Part shown: positions 11,201 to 23,929 of the stretch, in pieces | Position numbering within the stretch: position 1 is the stretch's first letter | Layout: the number at the start of each line of letters is the position of its first letter | Assembly (NCBI RefSeq): GCF_027744825.2 | Contig: NC_071338.1 | Coordinates: 26,969,501-27,033,500 of the forward strand | Direction: 5' to 3' | Length of the DNA stretch: 64,000 bases | Source: Synchiropus splendidus | Lineage: Eukaryota > Chordata > Actinopteri > Syngnathiformes > Callionymidae | Notes under the pieces: generated by a model | Seen by the model: only the letters and a program-made list of their open reading frames with translations | The model's database searches: none | Told to the model about the DNA's origin: nothing | Program-made: the position numbers and the translations under genes

Positions 11201-13074
11201 TGCTAGTGTGTCAGTTTAAAACTATTACCTCCAACTCCAAAAAACATCAGCCGAGGCGTTTGTGCACAGGGAGACAGCGCTGTGAAGCGAGGATCTTTGA
11301 ACAGTCTAAATCAATTTTAGAGGGAGGAAGATAACAAACACTTGACTGAAGTGAAGAAAGGGGGACCTCTTTTTTTTTTCAGGTTTGAAAAGCACATATT
11401 CATACAATCTTCATAAGCAAAAACAGCGGAAAAGTAGTATACATGAAGTCTTTTGAAAAGCGGGATGACAGCTGGGGAGAATGGGTGAGAATATAGGAGC
11501 GCTCATCAGAGACGCTGACAAAAAAGATGAAATGTACTCATATTTTCGTCTATTTACCAAAACAATTCCCCCCGCATCATGCTCTGCCACCCACGTAGCA
11601 CGCCTAAAGTTGCACGGATCCCTTCAACAAGCTTGCTAACTCCGCTCTTCCCAGACCGGCCAAGTGATAGACCTGTGGACTGAGAAGTTCCCATGCCACT
11701 GGCGCTGGATCCGGCGCGCTACCCAAAGGTATTTATAGCAGGTCAGCACTAAAGGGCCGGGAGAGAGGGCATGCTTGTTTTCCTTTCCATTCCCTAGGCA
11801 CTTTCACCAGGCCTCACATGTGGGTGCTAAATATATACCCAAATACTGAGAGCAACACTGTGGGGGCAGACGATTAGATGGGCTTCTTTATAACCGAAGC
11901 CATTTGGTAGAGAAGCGAGGAAAGGAGTGTGATGAGGAAGAGGCAGCATTTATGTGTTTTTAGTGGGAGTGACTCTTGTGAGGACCAGGAGGGAAGCGAG
12001 AGGACGTTCAAAGGCAACAGTGTTTTATCGTTACACATCTCAGGAGCAGGGAAACCAATAGACAGGAAGAAACCATATCACTGAATTTGAACCGACGTCG
12101 CAGTTAAATTGTACTTCAATCAATAAAGTATACAGTATGTAGGCAGGGAGGGTCATTTATGAGCCATGTGAATGTGACACCAAAGAACAATACTTTGTTT
12201 TTTTCAACCATCCTGTGCATGAATTCATTAATTGTGAAGCACAGCCCAGGGAGCTCGATACTTTCTCTGGTTTGCGATGATGCATAGAGAGGAAATGAAA
12301 AATGTGATTGAGACATTTGGAGATGTGCGAATGGAGTCGCCAGGGCCAGGGACATTCATTCTTAAATTCTGCTTCAACATTTTTTTTTATATCCAAACTG
12401 TACTATTACGATGTTTCAAGACTGTTTCAAGAGAGGTGCGCAGAGAAATGTAAGGCCATCTGTCGCTTCGGTTTTCAATTGCACAGTTATTATGGAGCGA
12501 CATATGCCCCCCATAACACTATGTTGCAGGAAATCCTCCAAACTGTATATTCATCGACATCAAAGTACCATAAGAGGCACACAAAACACATGCCATTACA
12601 GTATATCACTTTTTTTCACCTGAATGGGTTTGCGGTCAGGTAAAGGAAGGCTGACAGTATTCAACACATGAGCAAGTTTATACTTCCATACTGCTGGTTT
12701 AACTACCTGAATATGGTTGATGACTTGAGTTTCACACCAGTTCTGGGCTCATATGTCTAGTGTTCAGTGAGATGAAAGGTCCTGGAAACTTGCCTATAAA
12801 AGTGAATTGTATTTATGTTGCTGTCTTATCTCGAACCAGACTGGTCAGTTCAAGAAGCAGAGACAACTTAAGCTCAGTGGATATTCTTCAGCCCATTTGG
12901 GTTCAGGTCTGCTCTCATGTGACTGGATGATTCGATATGGCATCACTTGGTTGTTTAATCTCGAGCTTTGTGAAATATATGTGGGTCAGGCCCCATGTCG
13001 ACAGGAAATCTTAAATTTAGTGAATTTAACTGCCACTCCTCCCCTTCAAGGTTCACGAAAATTTGAATTGTAAA
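11201..13074. other. Non-coding, unique-looking
   Basis: Mixed sequence without tandem repeats. Short frames near 12116-12643 overlap on both strands and are unconvincing. Nothing specific recognised. Confidence 0.4.
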
Positions 13075-13310
13075 TCATTTCCATGAACTGAAATAAAAAT
13101 AAAAACGAAAGGTCTTCAAAAACGATAACTGAAACTGCATTGTCTGTTTACAAAACTAATCAAAATGAACTAAAATATAGCTTTACTTATTTCATAAAGA
13201 AGCAACACATTTAAAAATTAGACTAACTGAATTTGAAAGCCAATAAAAACTAAAACTAATGAAAAAATCCTCAACCATCAAAACCATGCTTCCGTCAACA
13301 TCAATTTTAG
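13075..13310. repeat. A-rich interspersed repeat of the 'aactaaaactaa' type
   Basis: The segment is dominated on the plus strand by irregular AACTAAAA/ACTGAAA motifs: gaactgaaataaaaata, aaaacgataactgaaactgc and aataaaaactaaaactaatg. It ends in a unique 'catcaaaaccatgcttccgtc'-like stretch. This composition recalls a family of dispersed elements in fish genomes, but I cannot see clear terminal repeats or a target duplication, so class and limits are uncertain. Confidence 0.35.
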
Positions 13311-13689
13311 TGCCAGCTCATGAACTAAATCTGTGGAATAGTGTAAGGTACTCAGATTTTAGTGTTTTTCAGTTGAGTGTATGAACTATTTCCAGGCCAC
13401 ATATGTTATCTTCGAGGATGTTTAAAGTAATCTATCTACTTATATAAAGTTGAAGAATGTTCACAGAGCAACAGCTAATGAAATAACGCTTATACTTTAT
13501 ATAAAGTGTGTCATACATGAGGTGGTTCACACCATTTCATTTCTGCTGCCATATCGCGACACAGATTGGTTCAGAGACATGGTGACGACAAGCTGTGTGC
13601 GACAGCATATGCAACCAGTGATGCCCTCAATGGTATTACATAGGGAAGAGCAGCAATGGACCCACCACTCTCAAAAATAAACTTAGTTA
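13311..13689. other. Non-coding spacer
   Basis: Mixed unique sequence. A forward open frame (13450-13680) has no recognisable domain. No other signal. Confidence 0.35.
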
Positions 13690-13930
13690 AACAGTTCCCA
13701 TGATGCTTTGCAGTCCAGTCAACCAATCACAGTGGTTAGCTAAGCAGCGCTGTGCTTCGGGAACACATGAGAAGTGGGAAGATGAAGAAGTCGGAATTCT
13801 GTCATGTCATTGGTCTGATGTGACGTGGCTCATTTTCCCGCAAAATTCCACATTGTAGAGATCAAACTGTGAGTGGTTGACTGGGTTGCAGAGCACTATA
13901 AGAAGTCACTGTTACTGAGCTTGTTGTTGA
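13690..13930 (+). promoter_or_regulatory. Promoter-like cluster (ZNF143, CCAAT, CRE-like, E2F, TATA-like)
   Basis: In order on the plus strand: cccatgatgctttgc at 13697-13711, which fits the ZNF143/SBS core CCCA-N2-ATGC-N2-TGC; CCAAT at 13723-13727; an inverted CCAAT (ATTGG) at 13809-13813; TGACGTGG at 13821-13828; the E2F-type TTTCCCGC at 13834-13841; and TATAAG at 13897-13902. These are typical core-promoter elements in a plausible order, with initiation predicted near 13925-13935. The transcript downstream is not evident; GAAGGTTAGT near 14003 is only a weak donor. It could instead be a promoter inside an unrecognised transposon. Confidence 0.3.
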
Positions 13931-15672
13931 GGGAGACGGCACCTCGTGGTACTTTACGTCACATATGTTTATAGTGTCTGAACAGGATGAATATATATGA
14001 TGAAGGTTAGTTGTCCACGTATTTAGAACTCTGATGTCAAAGAGCCTTTCAAAGAGCCAAACCCCTTCACTGGAAGAGCCACACTTGAGTCGAAAGCCAT
14101 CCTCGACGCCCCTGGTTAGGAGTCATGGTTAGGTTGGCGATCTTGAGTCTATATAACAAATGAAGTCTACAAAAGACTTTACAACCTAAATATACATTTC
14201 CATAGATGATGACAAACATTCATCTTCCATAAAACGTAAAAATGCATTTTGATGTTTTACGAATATTCATATACTCCATTATAGATGAGAGCTGAAAGTA
14301 AAGGGTCACGTAAATAACTTTAGAACACAGGACAGAGACACTCTGCTGAAAGGATTTGATCACAACAGAATGAAAAGGTGCTGATGGCTGCAACACCTTT
14401 CCGTCCTACTGTACGAAGGATTGCAGTTATCACGTGGCTCTTGAGGAGGCCCGCTCCGGTGATGTCAGGGATCTCATCAGCTGTTTTAGCTCTTAGCTTA
14501 GTCTCACGTCACCCACACCACCACACTGCCGGTTTTTCTAACGATGGTGTTGAGAGTGACACAGCTACCCTGGCTTGCTAGGATCCAGTCCTGTCGGCAG
14601 ATCTTTGTCCAAGCGTGGCCCAGCCTCGTCTGAAGATTTTATCCTCGCGCTGGCCTTCCTATTACCAAATGCGTCAGAAAGATTCCACAGCCTCTGGCCT
14701 CTGTTTTTTCATACTTGTGGGAAAATAGCAGTCCATGTTTCCTTGGATGCTTCACACATTCCTCACTCTGTCTTCAGATTGTGAGGCCCCAGAGACCGGG
14801 CAGGACCAAAGGCACTGAGGAGGAGGAACTTGGCAGATAAGAGGTGTGGCCAAGTCAAGACGGAAGGCTAAGTGCAACGTTTACTTTAGAGTTAGTTGCC
14901 AGGCGACGTGAGCTTCTAATTACATTACCCGGAGTTTGATGAATGTAACAGAACTTGGATAAAAACTTTCCAGCCCATTTAACGACCCGAGATGAATTTG
15001 GGATTTGCAGATAACGGAACATCTGGAAGTCACAAAAGCCGCTCGCAGATCCAATTGTCTTCATAGTCTGAGTTGAATTATTGAGTTGAAGTACTCCGCC
15101 AACATAAAAAAAAAATAAAAAATCTTCAAATACTTGAACAAAAAAAAAACAGTATCTTGTCAGAGCTCAGACACCCCAAGTTTGATTTGATCACAAACAT
15201 GAGCAGCGACCAATGTTTTAGTGCTAAACCACCAGGAAGCCATGTTTGTTTTTCTCCATTCTTCGAAGAAGAGTCAACCATGTGTTTTACAAATCATAGT
15301 ACAACAGAACACACTCTCGACTGGGTTGACAAAAGCTCAGTGGTTAGCAAAGGTTTGGGACTTTCTGAGGTCCAAAAACATAGCGAGTATTAGCATGGTT
15401 TTAACCATGAATATAAATGAGGCATGTTTATGTTACTGTATAATACAAGCGTTGTTATTGGATCATTTACCTTTTAACTTTAGATTGAAATAAACATTCA
15501 TTCAAAACAACACACAATCATCATCATCTCATCAGGGCAGGGGCCTCCAAAGATCTTTTTTTTCCAAGAGTGGGCAGTGTCTCCGGAGCGCATTATACAT
15601 CCTTCACAGTCCACCTTAACGGTCTACCTTAAAAGGTGGAGTCCTGCTCAACTAATGGATGAGGGAGCGTTA

Positions 15673-15675
<3 letters not shown>
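13931..15675. other. Non-coding stretch
   Basis: Mixed sequence. Near 14040-14100 is a repeat-like AAAGAGCC..AAAGAGCC motif of the sort found in fish DNA transposons, but without terminal repeats. About 14378-14800 is a moderately GC-rich, repeat-free block with several open frames on the plus strand, none recognisable. A-rich runs lie at 15107-15122 and 15140-15149. Confidence 0.35.
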
Positions 15676-15755
<80 letters not shown>

Positions 15756-15777
15756 TTTTATTTAATTTTTTTTTTTT
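15676..15777. repeat. (AT)n microsatellite followed by poly-T
   Basis: About 31 uninterrupted AT units (15676-15738) run directly into T runs (15738-15759 and 15764-15777) broken by single A residues. Read directly. The length suggests high polymorphism and possible assembly uncertainty. Confidence 0.95.
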
Positions 15778-17435
15778 ACGCCGGTTTTAGAAACAAAACT
15801 GGATCGAAGTAGATGTAATAAGTGAGTTATGCCTTTGAGATTAAATGGCCAGCCGATCATTCCCAGGTACTCAGAGTAGCATCAGTCCTTATCAACTCAG
15901 AAGGAGTCATAGTCAGTGGTTAAAAATGTGAGTCCTACACGAGAAGAGTCTTTTTTTATGTATGAACACCTTGAAGCCTTGAAGATGGATGCGGTAAAAC
16001 AAGTGAAAAAAGTGAAGTATGTGTAGTTTTTGTTCATTCATTGTTTGACTCTTTCATTCTCCATCCTCTATCAAGGCAAATCCTTTCAAACAAGAAACAT
16101 CTAAAACACAGATGTGCTCTATTCAACCTGGTCATATTCATCTTCGGTCTCATCTCACATTCCTCGACACTGATGCCCAAGACAAAGGTAGTTAGACTTG
16201 ATTTATGCATGACTCAGAGCAGGAGGAAGAGACTGGGACAGTAGCTCAGCAATTAATTTTGAAGCAGAAAACATTATTAACGATAATGTTTAAAACATCA
16301 AAGCCCTGACTGACAGAGACACAGCTGCTTCACTCAGACGAGCTGGAAAAGATGAGCTCACATGAGTCAGTCAAGGTGAGGAGTAGAAAAGAAAAGCTGT
16401 TTCTCTCCAGGAAGCAAAACAAAAAGTGAGGAGAAGTTGAAGTTCATAGCTGGTCAAATTCAGGAGTCGCAAGAGAATTCCTTGTGTGACCACACTTGAC
16501 ATCCACCCACATCCCTGGTTTGGATTCACCCATATCCCACCATGTATTTCTATGAAAAGGTCGGGGGGCTGGACTCTACTTCAGCAAGTCGGGGCAAGAG
16601 ACACTGGTCACACATCTTCACTCATACCTGCAGACAACAGAAAGTCATCCATAATATCAGTGTGGTTTTGGACTATGAGAAGACAGAACAACCTCCAAAC
16701 ACTAAGCCCTGGTTCTGCTCCAAAACCCAGCGCTGCCTCAAGTTACAATTGAACTCCTGACCTTCATCATCACAGCAATTATTGCACATCAGACAAGCGT
16801 CCCAGACATTATTGACAGATCAATGAACCTGAGTGACAAATGCTTCAAATAACGTGGCTCCAAATGACTCTTAGATGAGTTTTGTTTTGAACTGAAAGTG
16901 AGAGAGAAGTCCAGTTAACACATTCTAGGTATCCGACTCAGAAGGCCCCTCTACATTCCCTGGCCGAGCGGTGGCTCTGGGCGAAGGGAAAGCATCTCTC
17001 ACATGTTCATTTACCCCCCACCATCACATCAATTGCACCCACGAGTCTCGAGGAAGCCGCATTGATATTCACTGCACCACTCCATCCCCCAGCCACAGCC
17101 ATCCCCACTGGAAACATTATTTCATTACATATATTATGCATTCAGTATGAGGAAGTCAGTGGATGTGCAGCGTGTCTGTGTGTGCGTCGGGTTGGATCAA
17201 CTACGTCTAAGTACACATGAGTGTGACAAGTCTGAGAGAAAGAGTTTAGGAGGGTGCAAAAAAAAAGACATTTCACTTGAGGGTGTCCAGATATGCAGCT
17301 GCCTTAATTTGTCTGTGACAGGACAGAATTTTTTTTTTGAAGTTTGTTTTTTTTTTATCTCTATATTATTAACAATACTTTTAATTCCCAGCTGCATAAA
17401 ACTGAAACCCAAACACCAACATGAGACGTTCTAAT
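15778..17435. other. Non-coding stretch, nothing recognised
   Basis: Mixed unique sequence with short A/T runs. Overlapping frames near 16486-16760 show no domain. No tandem repeat or transposon end identified. Confidence 0.4.
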
Positions 17436-17700
17436 GGCTTCTCTCCTCCATGTTTATTGAGATTTCACCCACAAAATCGCACTTCAGTGGCTCTTTTCAA
17501 GGCGCTTTTTCATCCAAACTGGAATCAATTCGGAAGAGAAAGCATTTAGCCGTTATTAAGCATTGTTCTGTCTCTCCTGTGGCATGCTGACCTTTCCACA
17601 AGTCCGTCTTGTGCTGGAGGAGGATCGGGCCTGATGATACGCTGAGCTAATTAGACGGACTGACGTCAACAAGAGGCCCGAGAATGACTTCTATTTGAAC
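17436..17700. promoter_or_regulatory. Candidate regulatory block with consensus CRE
   Basis: A repeat-free block of balanced composition containing GCTAATTAGA (homeodomain core, 17645-17654) and a full palindromic cAMP-response element, TGACGTCA, at 17661-17668 only a few bases away. No coding frame is convincing. It fits an enhancer-like element, but conservation is untested. Confidence 0.27.
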
Positions 17701-20544
17701 TTTCAGTCATTCGATTACACTTATAATACGAGTCATGGCTCCCGCAATGCTGTCTGTTATTTGGCAACCCTCGGACTGTATCTATTTTGAGGTTATAAAC
17801 AGTTATGTCTAGTTTCGTTGCCACCATCTCCATGAAGACACTTAACCAGAAGAGGAAAAAGCAGTTTGTCAGTGAGTCATCAAGCACAGTTTCACATCTG
17901 AAGAATAAAACTAGAAAACCACAGAGGTAGCACCGAATCAAGCTGCTCATTTCGCATGACTTTGTCAAAACACAGCACAATTCAAAATTGATTGAACAAG
18001 TACCACGACTCAAGAACTCCAAACTCAGTCAATCCCGGGTCACTGAGATGAAAGTATGAGTCTGAAACCATGCCAACATTAACGTACGTTTGTACTGTAG
18101 TATTCCTGAGATTTCAGTGAACAATTTTGTCACCATGAGACATTATTTATTCTATTGATTCGATTGTACGCTGCTAAGTTTTCCAGTTCTGTTGAGCAGC
18201 AGCAGAGGTGTGAAGCTACACTGGTGAATAACCATCAAAACCTTCTTACATCCAAATAAAACTCATGAGCAACCAAAAAATGTACAATCTCTTTCTTGTT
18301 AAGCCCAATATCAACATTTGCTAAAACAATTGTTTAAATGTGTTGCAAGTTAAGAGACTGGCCGTTGAAGAGACCCAAAACAAAGCCTCCTCCGTGGCAG
18401 TAAGAGGGCTGACAGGAGAAAGATGGCCTCCACTCCAGCTCAAAAAGAGGTGCTGATCATCATTCATGAAAAGCGTTCAGCGAATTCATGACAAAAGTCG
18501 TGGCTGCACCAGACAAAGCCCAAATGAAATCTAACATCAGGATAAAAAAGCAGTCTTCAAATCAAGCTGCAGATTCTAAAGGCAAGTCAGAGACAAACCG
18601 GACCAGCGTTGGGATCAAGTGGAATCCTTCGGCCTTTTATTTGCTCATCTATTGCTGCAGGGCAACATGCTTCACTTTGACCAGGGGGCACTCGATATCT
18701 TCAGCAGAGGCCTTCATAATAGTGACATTTTTTCACCGTGTCAATAAAGTGTTGAAAGCCACCCTCTACTCACTACTTGACCGTTTAAGTTCTCGCTGAA
18801 AAGGCCCTTTCTTCTGAGACTGGATGAAATCGATAAAAGCAGACCAAGGAAAGGAGAAGAAGATGCTGTATCAACCAGTGCTTTTAGATGACTGTGCGGA
18901 AGGAAGGAGGTAACACAGCAAGCCAAACTTCCTTCTTCCACTATATATATTCCTGTTTCATGTGTAAACAATAACAAAATGTCAGGTGATCATGAGTTAA
19001 TTCTCAGTCCTAAGCTTATTCCCCTTGGATAACCAGTATGAGTGAGGCTCAATGCAGAACAAAATACCCTCCAATAAGTCAAGAAGGAGGCAGAGAGAGC
19101 GACGGGTTACACCTTTACCCACACTGAGATGAGTGCAACACTTTGTTTTGTTGTGTTGTCAGAGCTGAAATTGATTTCTGTGAGAAGCATGTGCCAAAGA
19201 GCCGCAGCATTCAGATGGAATAAATAACAATTTCACTGAGAGATTGGAAGGCATGTGAAAAAGGATGGTGAAAAACACAGTATAAGGAGGGAGGGAAAAA
19301 AAAAAGACAAAAAAGGACAAGGTCAAAATGAATTCATACAAAAGAGGAGGAGAGATTACAAAAGAACGTGTAAAAATAGCGATCGGTAGGTCACTGAATG
19401 TCAGGTAATCACTCGGCACAGAGACATCTGGAGGAGAAAAACACAACAGCCACACACCACTTCACAGCCACCGACAACACCATGAAGGATTAAGTTTATT
19501 ACAGTCGAACGGTAATGAACCGGCTGTGGCCACTTCTCGACGTGTAAAAGTAATTAGCACTTTCCAGCTGAAGTGTAAATGAGACCTCCTCAGCATGTTT
19601 TTCGAGGGCAACAGTCCGTCTCTTTGTACACGTGTTGATCATTTGTCTGGGTTCGTGAAATGACCTCAGAATATCCAGGAGGTCTCTCCCAGCGTGAGCC
19701 AAGACAAAGAAACAACGGCGGTAATTGAACAGTCAGAAAAGAAAAAAAAAAGAAAACAGCTACTGGCTCACACCTTGTGTCCAAATGTGAGCAGAGGCAT
19801 CAATGTGCAACAGCATTATTTTTTTTATAGGACGTCGCATAAATGTAACGCGGCAAACCAAATGTCTCAGAATCCCAGGCCTGGGTCAACGGTATTACGC
19901 TGAGAATGTCAAACCTAATTTAAAGAGGTTTTTAAAACAAAATACATTTCACACAGTGAACATTAATTTCTTGTCTTGAGAAGCTCAGTCTTCAAGGTGC
20001 CTTCTGGATTTGTTCTCTGCGTGATACACACTGAACAATCGCGACTCTCAGGCCCTGATGCCGATGTACTGGAAACAGTGGCTGAACGATATTCATATCT
20101 CGATGTTGCATCCCAGATATCTCGATGTCGATTCCAAATAAGGCTGCTAACAATAGTTGACACGTCGTGAAGAGGTTGACAAACAAAACTGTCAACTATA
20201 GATTTCATTTATTTCTTTTAAGTTCAGTTATCCTCTAAGAAATGCTGCTGCACCCTCCGCTGTCTCGTCTGCCTTTCAGTTGTTGACCCATGTCACTGCC
20301 TGATCTGGGCCACCTGCCCGACGTGGTCCGGAAATTACGGTGCTGGAACCGGAAGTCGGTAACATGTTTATATTGCGCAGATTTGTGAATGTATTTTTTT
20401 TTGGTTATTAATATAATTAAATAGTTTACATTCAACATAAATTGTATGTGTTTCTCTGGTATTCCAGTCTTTTTAATCCAGCATTATTGAATCAATAATC
20501 ATGTTAAGCTCCTCCTATACACAGTGTACCATATATGAGAAACA
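17701..20544. other. Non-coding stretch with a CTCF-like motif
   Basis: Mostly unique sequence. At 18678-18691 the plus strand reads tgACCAGGGGGCAC, matching 12 of 14 positions of the CTCF core CCASYAGRKGGCRS. A purine-rich A/G segment lies at about 19262-19320. Near 20085-20140 are ATATCTCGATG-type motifs reminiscent of decayed fish DNA transposons. No gene supported. Confidence 0.35.
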
Positions 20545-21038
20545 TGTCTTTGATTTAAAAGGAGCTGGAGTGAGCTCTTCTGGCCCTTTACACACTTCTG
20601 CAGAAGAAGGTTTAAGCAGCGACGGACCAGATCAGGCAGCAGTGTTCAGTGGCACTCAGAAGTGAGGCAGTCATTGGAGAGCGAGTGGTGAAGGACCAGT
20701 GTTGTGCCGTCACGGCCAGCAAGGCCTTCTCCATATTTACCAAGAAGAACTTGCCGATATTTTTGGGAGAGCTTTTAACCAGTCTTATATCAGCTTGTTT
20801 GTGTTGTTAAGTGCTATGCCAGAGGCCCTCAGAGTCAACAGAGCAGGCTCCTGTATACCAAAGGAAACGGACAGCCTCAAGCCTGCAAGACCGAGGCCAG
20901 CTTTAGGCTGAACGTGACATGCTTGTGTCCTGCGATTCTACAAGCACTCATAAGAGGGAGACCTCTTAGCAACAGAGATCGATCAGAGAGATCGAGCAGC
21001 GCCGTCTTCAAGACGCACCTTTCAGGAAGAGAGTGAGT
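20545..21038 (+). promoter_or_regulatory. Possible TATA-containing promoter and non-coding first exon
   Basis: A TATA-like TTTAAAAGG lies at 20554-20562. It is followed by about 450 bp of moderately GC-rich sequence with no long ATG frame, ending in AGAGA|GTGAGT, with the near-consensus 5' splice site GTGAGT at 21033-21038. This is the layout expected of a 5' untranslated or lncRNA first exon. An alternative is coincidence: both motifs are short. No acceptor or partner exon is identifiable. Confidence 0.2.
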
Positions 21039-22000
21039 AATGTGTTTACTTTTATTTTCACTGTATAGTTTGATTCTTCATCGCCTCCTCTTTGCCTTCA
21101 TGAAACAGTCACACATTTATTGGGAAAACACGTCTACTAAGTACACAGTTTTTAGTGGACTGAGGTTGAAAACCTTTTAGGATAATTGTCTTAAAATCAT
21201 ATTTTAATATCATAATGATACCCCATTCAAATGTCTAACATGCAACATGAAAGGGTGAGTCAACATTGGACAAAAAAGTCCACAAAACGACCATTAATAT
21301 GTCAGACCTTCTCTGGCTGAATATGTAATAATTCAACACTTAAAATACCTGCACTTAACTGTAATGATTGATTCAGTCATATCCATGACGGACCGTTGTT
21401 GTTACGTTGTTCATGTGGCCAAGACATGAAAACGCTTTGACACGTCATAGTTAAAAAAGACACAGATATAGGGAACTTCATATTCAACATGTGGTATGCA
21501 GATACAATTTAGCAATGGGAGAGCAGGGCTTTACATGCCAAACATATTAGCATTACGTGAAAGCCACAGAGTTGAGGCCTCACCCAAGTTAGGTTGAAAT
21601 GATTTGAAGTGAGAAACATTGCTGTGATGTGCTTCTGTGTCTCAGATGGAGAAGAGGACCGACTCGGCTAGACACTTCAGCAGGTCGAGGTTGGCTTTCG
21701 GTCGCCGGGGCTGCTCCGCCGCATGGCTGACAGATGCTAGCTTTGCTTAACATGCACTGTTATTTTGGAAAGAGTCGCTGCACACTGAAAGACATTTGTC
21801 TTCATAAGAATTCTCTCCAAGACTAATGTGGCAGGAGAAAAAGACTGCGGATTACCACTTTGTTTTAGACAAAAGAGGATTTTTTTTTATCCAAAAATGA
21901 CGCTTTGACTTAAACCGTGAAACATAAGGAATTTAGGAAACGCAGTACATCTTGTTTCGAAAGTGACTCGCAGGTAAATCATGAAGCTAACAGAGGGCAT
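21039..22000. other. Non-coding stretch
   Basis: AT-rich unique sequence without tandem repeats; nothing recognised. Confidence 0.4.
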
Positions 22001-22560
22001 CTTGAGCCCAGCTAACTAAGAAACGGCGGCTGCTTCAGAATGGCTTCTTGTCTAATATATGAGCGTGTAATGGACGTGAGTGGAGTCAGTGGTGCCAGCC
22101 TGGTGCTGGGGGTGAAAACGCAGCCATTAGGGTGGGAAGCAAAGGGACATGAGAGGACCATTACTGTAGACTTGGACGGCAGACAGGTCACTAATTCATG
22201 CAAATTAATTTCTTGAGTGATGTGAAACAAGCAGACGCCGTCGGTCAACAGGAAACCGCACGATCTGCTCCACAGCGCCTTTGTGTTTTCGGAAAGTTTA
22301 TCAATGCGAGCACAGCCGGGCTGTTGACAAACCGCAGTGACCGAGCGCGATAAGCGATGCCAGCCCACTTTCTGGCGAGGCGGGCAGAGGGGCAGCCAAT
22401 CGCGCTCTGCGTAGCTTTACGCCGAGCAAATGGCGTGGCACTCTGGCCCTTTTGTCGCCACACCTCCTCTTTCTGTTGCTCCGCCACAGCCCAGAGTGAT
22501 TTTATAAACATTTTGCCAGTGGATCAATACCTGTATTGATCAGCCATTGTGAGAGTGATC
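22001..22560. promoter_or_regulatory. Candidate regulatory block
   Basis: A repeat-free block that is CpG-richer than its flanks (about 22240-22460), with a CCAAT box inside AGCCAATCGCG (22395-22405) and TTTTATAAAC (22500-22509). An 8-bp inverted repeat, GATCAATA/TATTGATC with a 4-nt CCTG loop, lies at 22522-22541. The coding potential of the overlapping frames is unconvincing. Consistent with a promoter or enhancer, but unproven. Confidence 0.25.
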
Positions 22561-23929
22561 TGTCTAAATCCAGAGCAGCCTGGAGCTTAGCGATGGGAGG
22601 AGCGAAAGAGAGAGGCTGCAGAGAGGATGGAGAAAGAGAGTCTGCAGCCACAGTGAAAGGCAGAAGAGGTACAAGGGAAGAGAGTGGAATCTGAGACAGC
22701 AGCAGACACCACTGAGCAGGTGGGAATGCAGGTTTGGAACACCAGTGCCACGCCACTGGGACTGGGCAGGAAGCTGTGGTAATGGCTTTTTCATTAAGGG
22801 AAGAGGGGGGCACGCCGCGACAAATGAGCACGCGGTGATGTAAGCGGGCAGTAATTGACGAAGGAATAGTTAAAAGAAATGCCTCTGTTTGCATGGACGC
22901 TAATGTTGACGGCCTCTTGAGAAGCTGGTGTAGGAGCAGGTTTGGAGGAAAAATGGTGCAGTTGTTGTGTTGTGTTTTGATCTGCTTACACTTTGTGTAG
23001 GTGAGAAGACCTTCCGCGGATCACCTGACTTCACAAGAACTGCTGAGACAGCCAGAAGGAGCGAGGCCTGGATCGACAGCAAAGTTGGGAGATCGCAGGG
23101 AATTTTAAAAACATGGTCTGAAACATGGTCTTTGTGATGGATACACCAGTGAAGGAGAAGGAGTTTGACTGGAATGGATATGTCCGCCCTGGATTTATTT
23201 GTCAACATATTCGTTCATGTATGGATTCGGATAATTTTGGTATAGATTTGGCATAAATTCCACATTGAACCATTCCTACGTGGAAAAAGAATGGTTCGTT
23301 CCCATGCCCCGAGCTCAATGGGAAGATCACAGGGCCTTTGGGATCGTCCTCCAGTGGGGAATTGAGTTTCTATTGATCGATTTGGAACGTGACTTCATTG
23401 TGAATAACAAGGAAATGAAGAGAACCAACACTTTTTTAACACACAAACAACATGCCATGGAGTTCATACTGGAAATATGGATGACTGAAAACCCATCAAC
23501 TTACTGAGCTCTGCACCATCTGGTGGCGACAACGTGTGTCAAGACATTTGACATGAATGAAACAATCTTCTTGAGAAATTCATATCCATATCATTGACCA
23601 AAATAAGCACCTGCTCTGGTAATAAAGTCATTAAAACTCGCTCATTTGACTTTGTATCAACTGGATTTGGATGTAAAATATTGAGATGAGAGTGAACACG
23701 CAAAAGCAACTACAGTGAAGAAGTCAGTGCTAACACAGTCTGCTGGCTATCTCAGGAGCTAACAGCTTTGGGAGCCATTGTTTGGTTCTTGGGACCAATC
23801 CTTCGCACTTGAATAAAAGTGTGTACAAGAATCAACATGTGTTATTGAGAACAGAAAACATTAGCTGTAAGACATACAATGCACGTTCAACAACAGTATG
23901 TGAGGACGAGAGTAGATAGATCAGAGGAA
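22561..23929. other. Non-coding stretch with a CTCF-like motif on the minus strand
   Basis: Purine-rich around 22590-22690, otherwise unique. At 23513-23526 the minus strand reads CCACCAGATGGTGC, 13 of 14 matches to the CTCF core CCASYAGRKGGCRS, with the conserved CCACCAGATGG fully intact. No gene supported. Confidence 0.4.

Noticed and set aside
14040..14100. Repeated AAAGAGCC motif resembling a fish DNA transposon
   Set aside because: No terminal inverted repeats or target duplication.
22502..22894. 130-codon minus-strand frame rich in Leu/Pro/Ser
   Set aside because: It is the complement of a purine-rich region; low-complexity composition and no domain.
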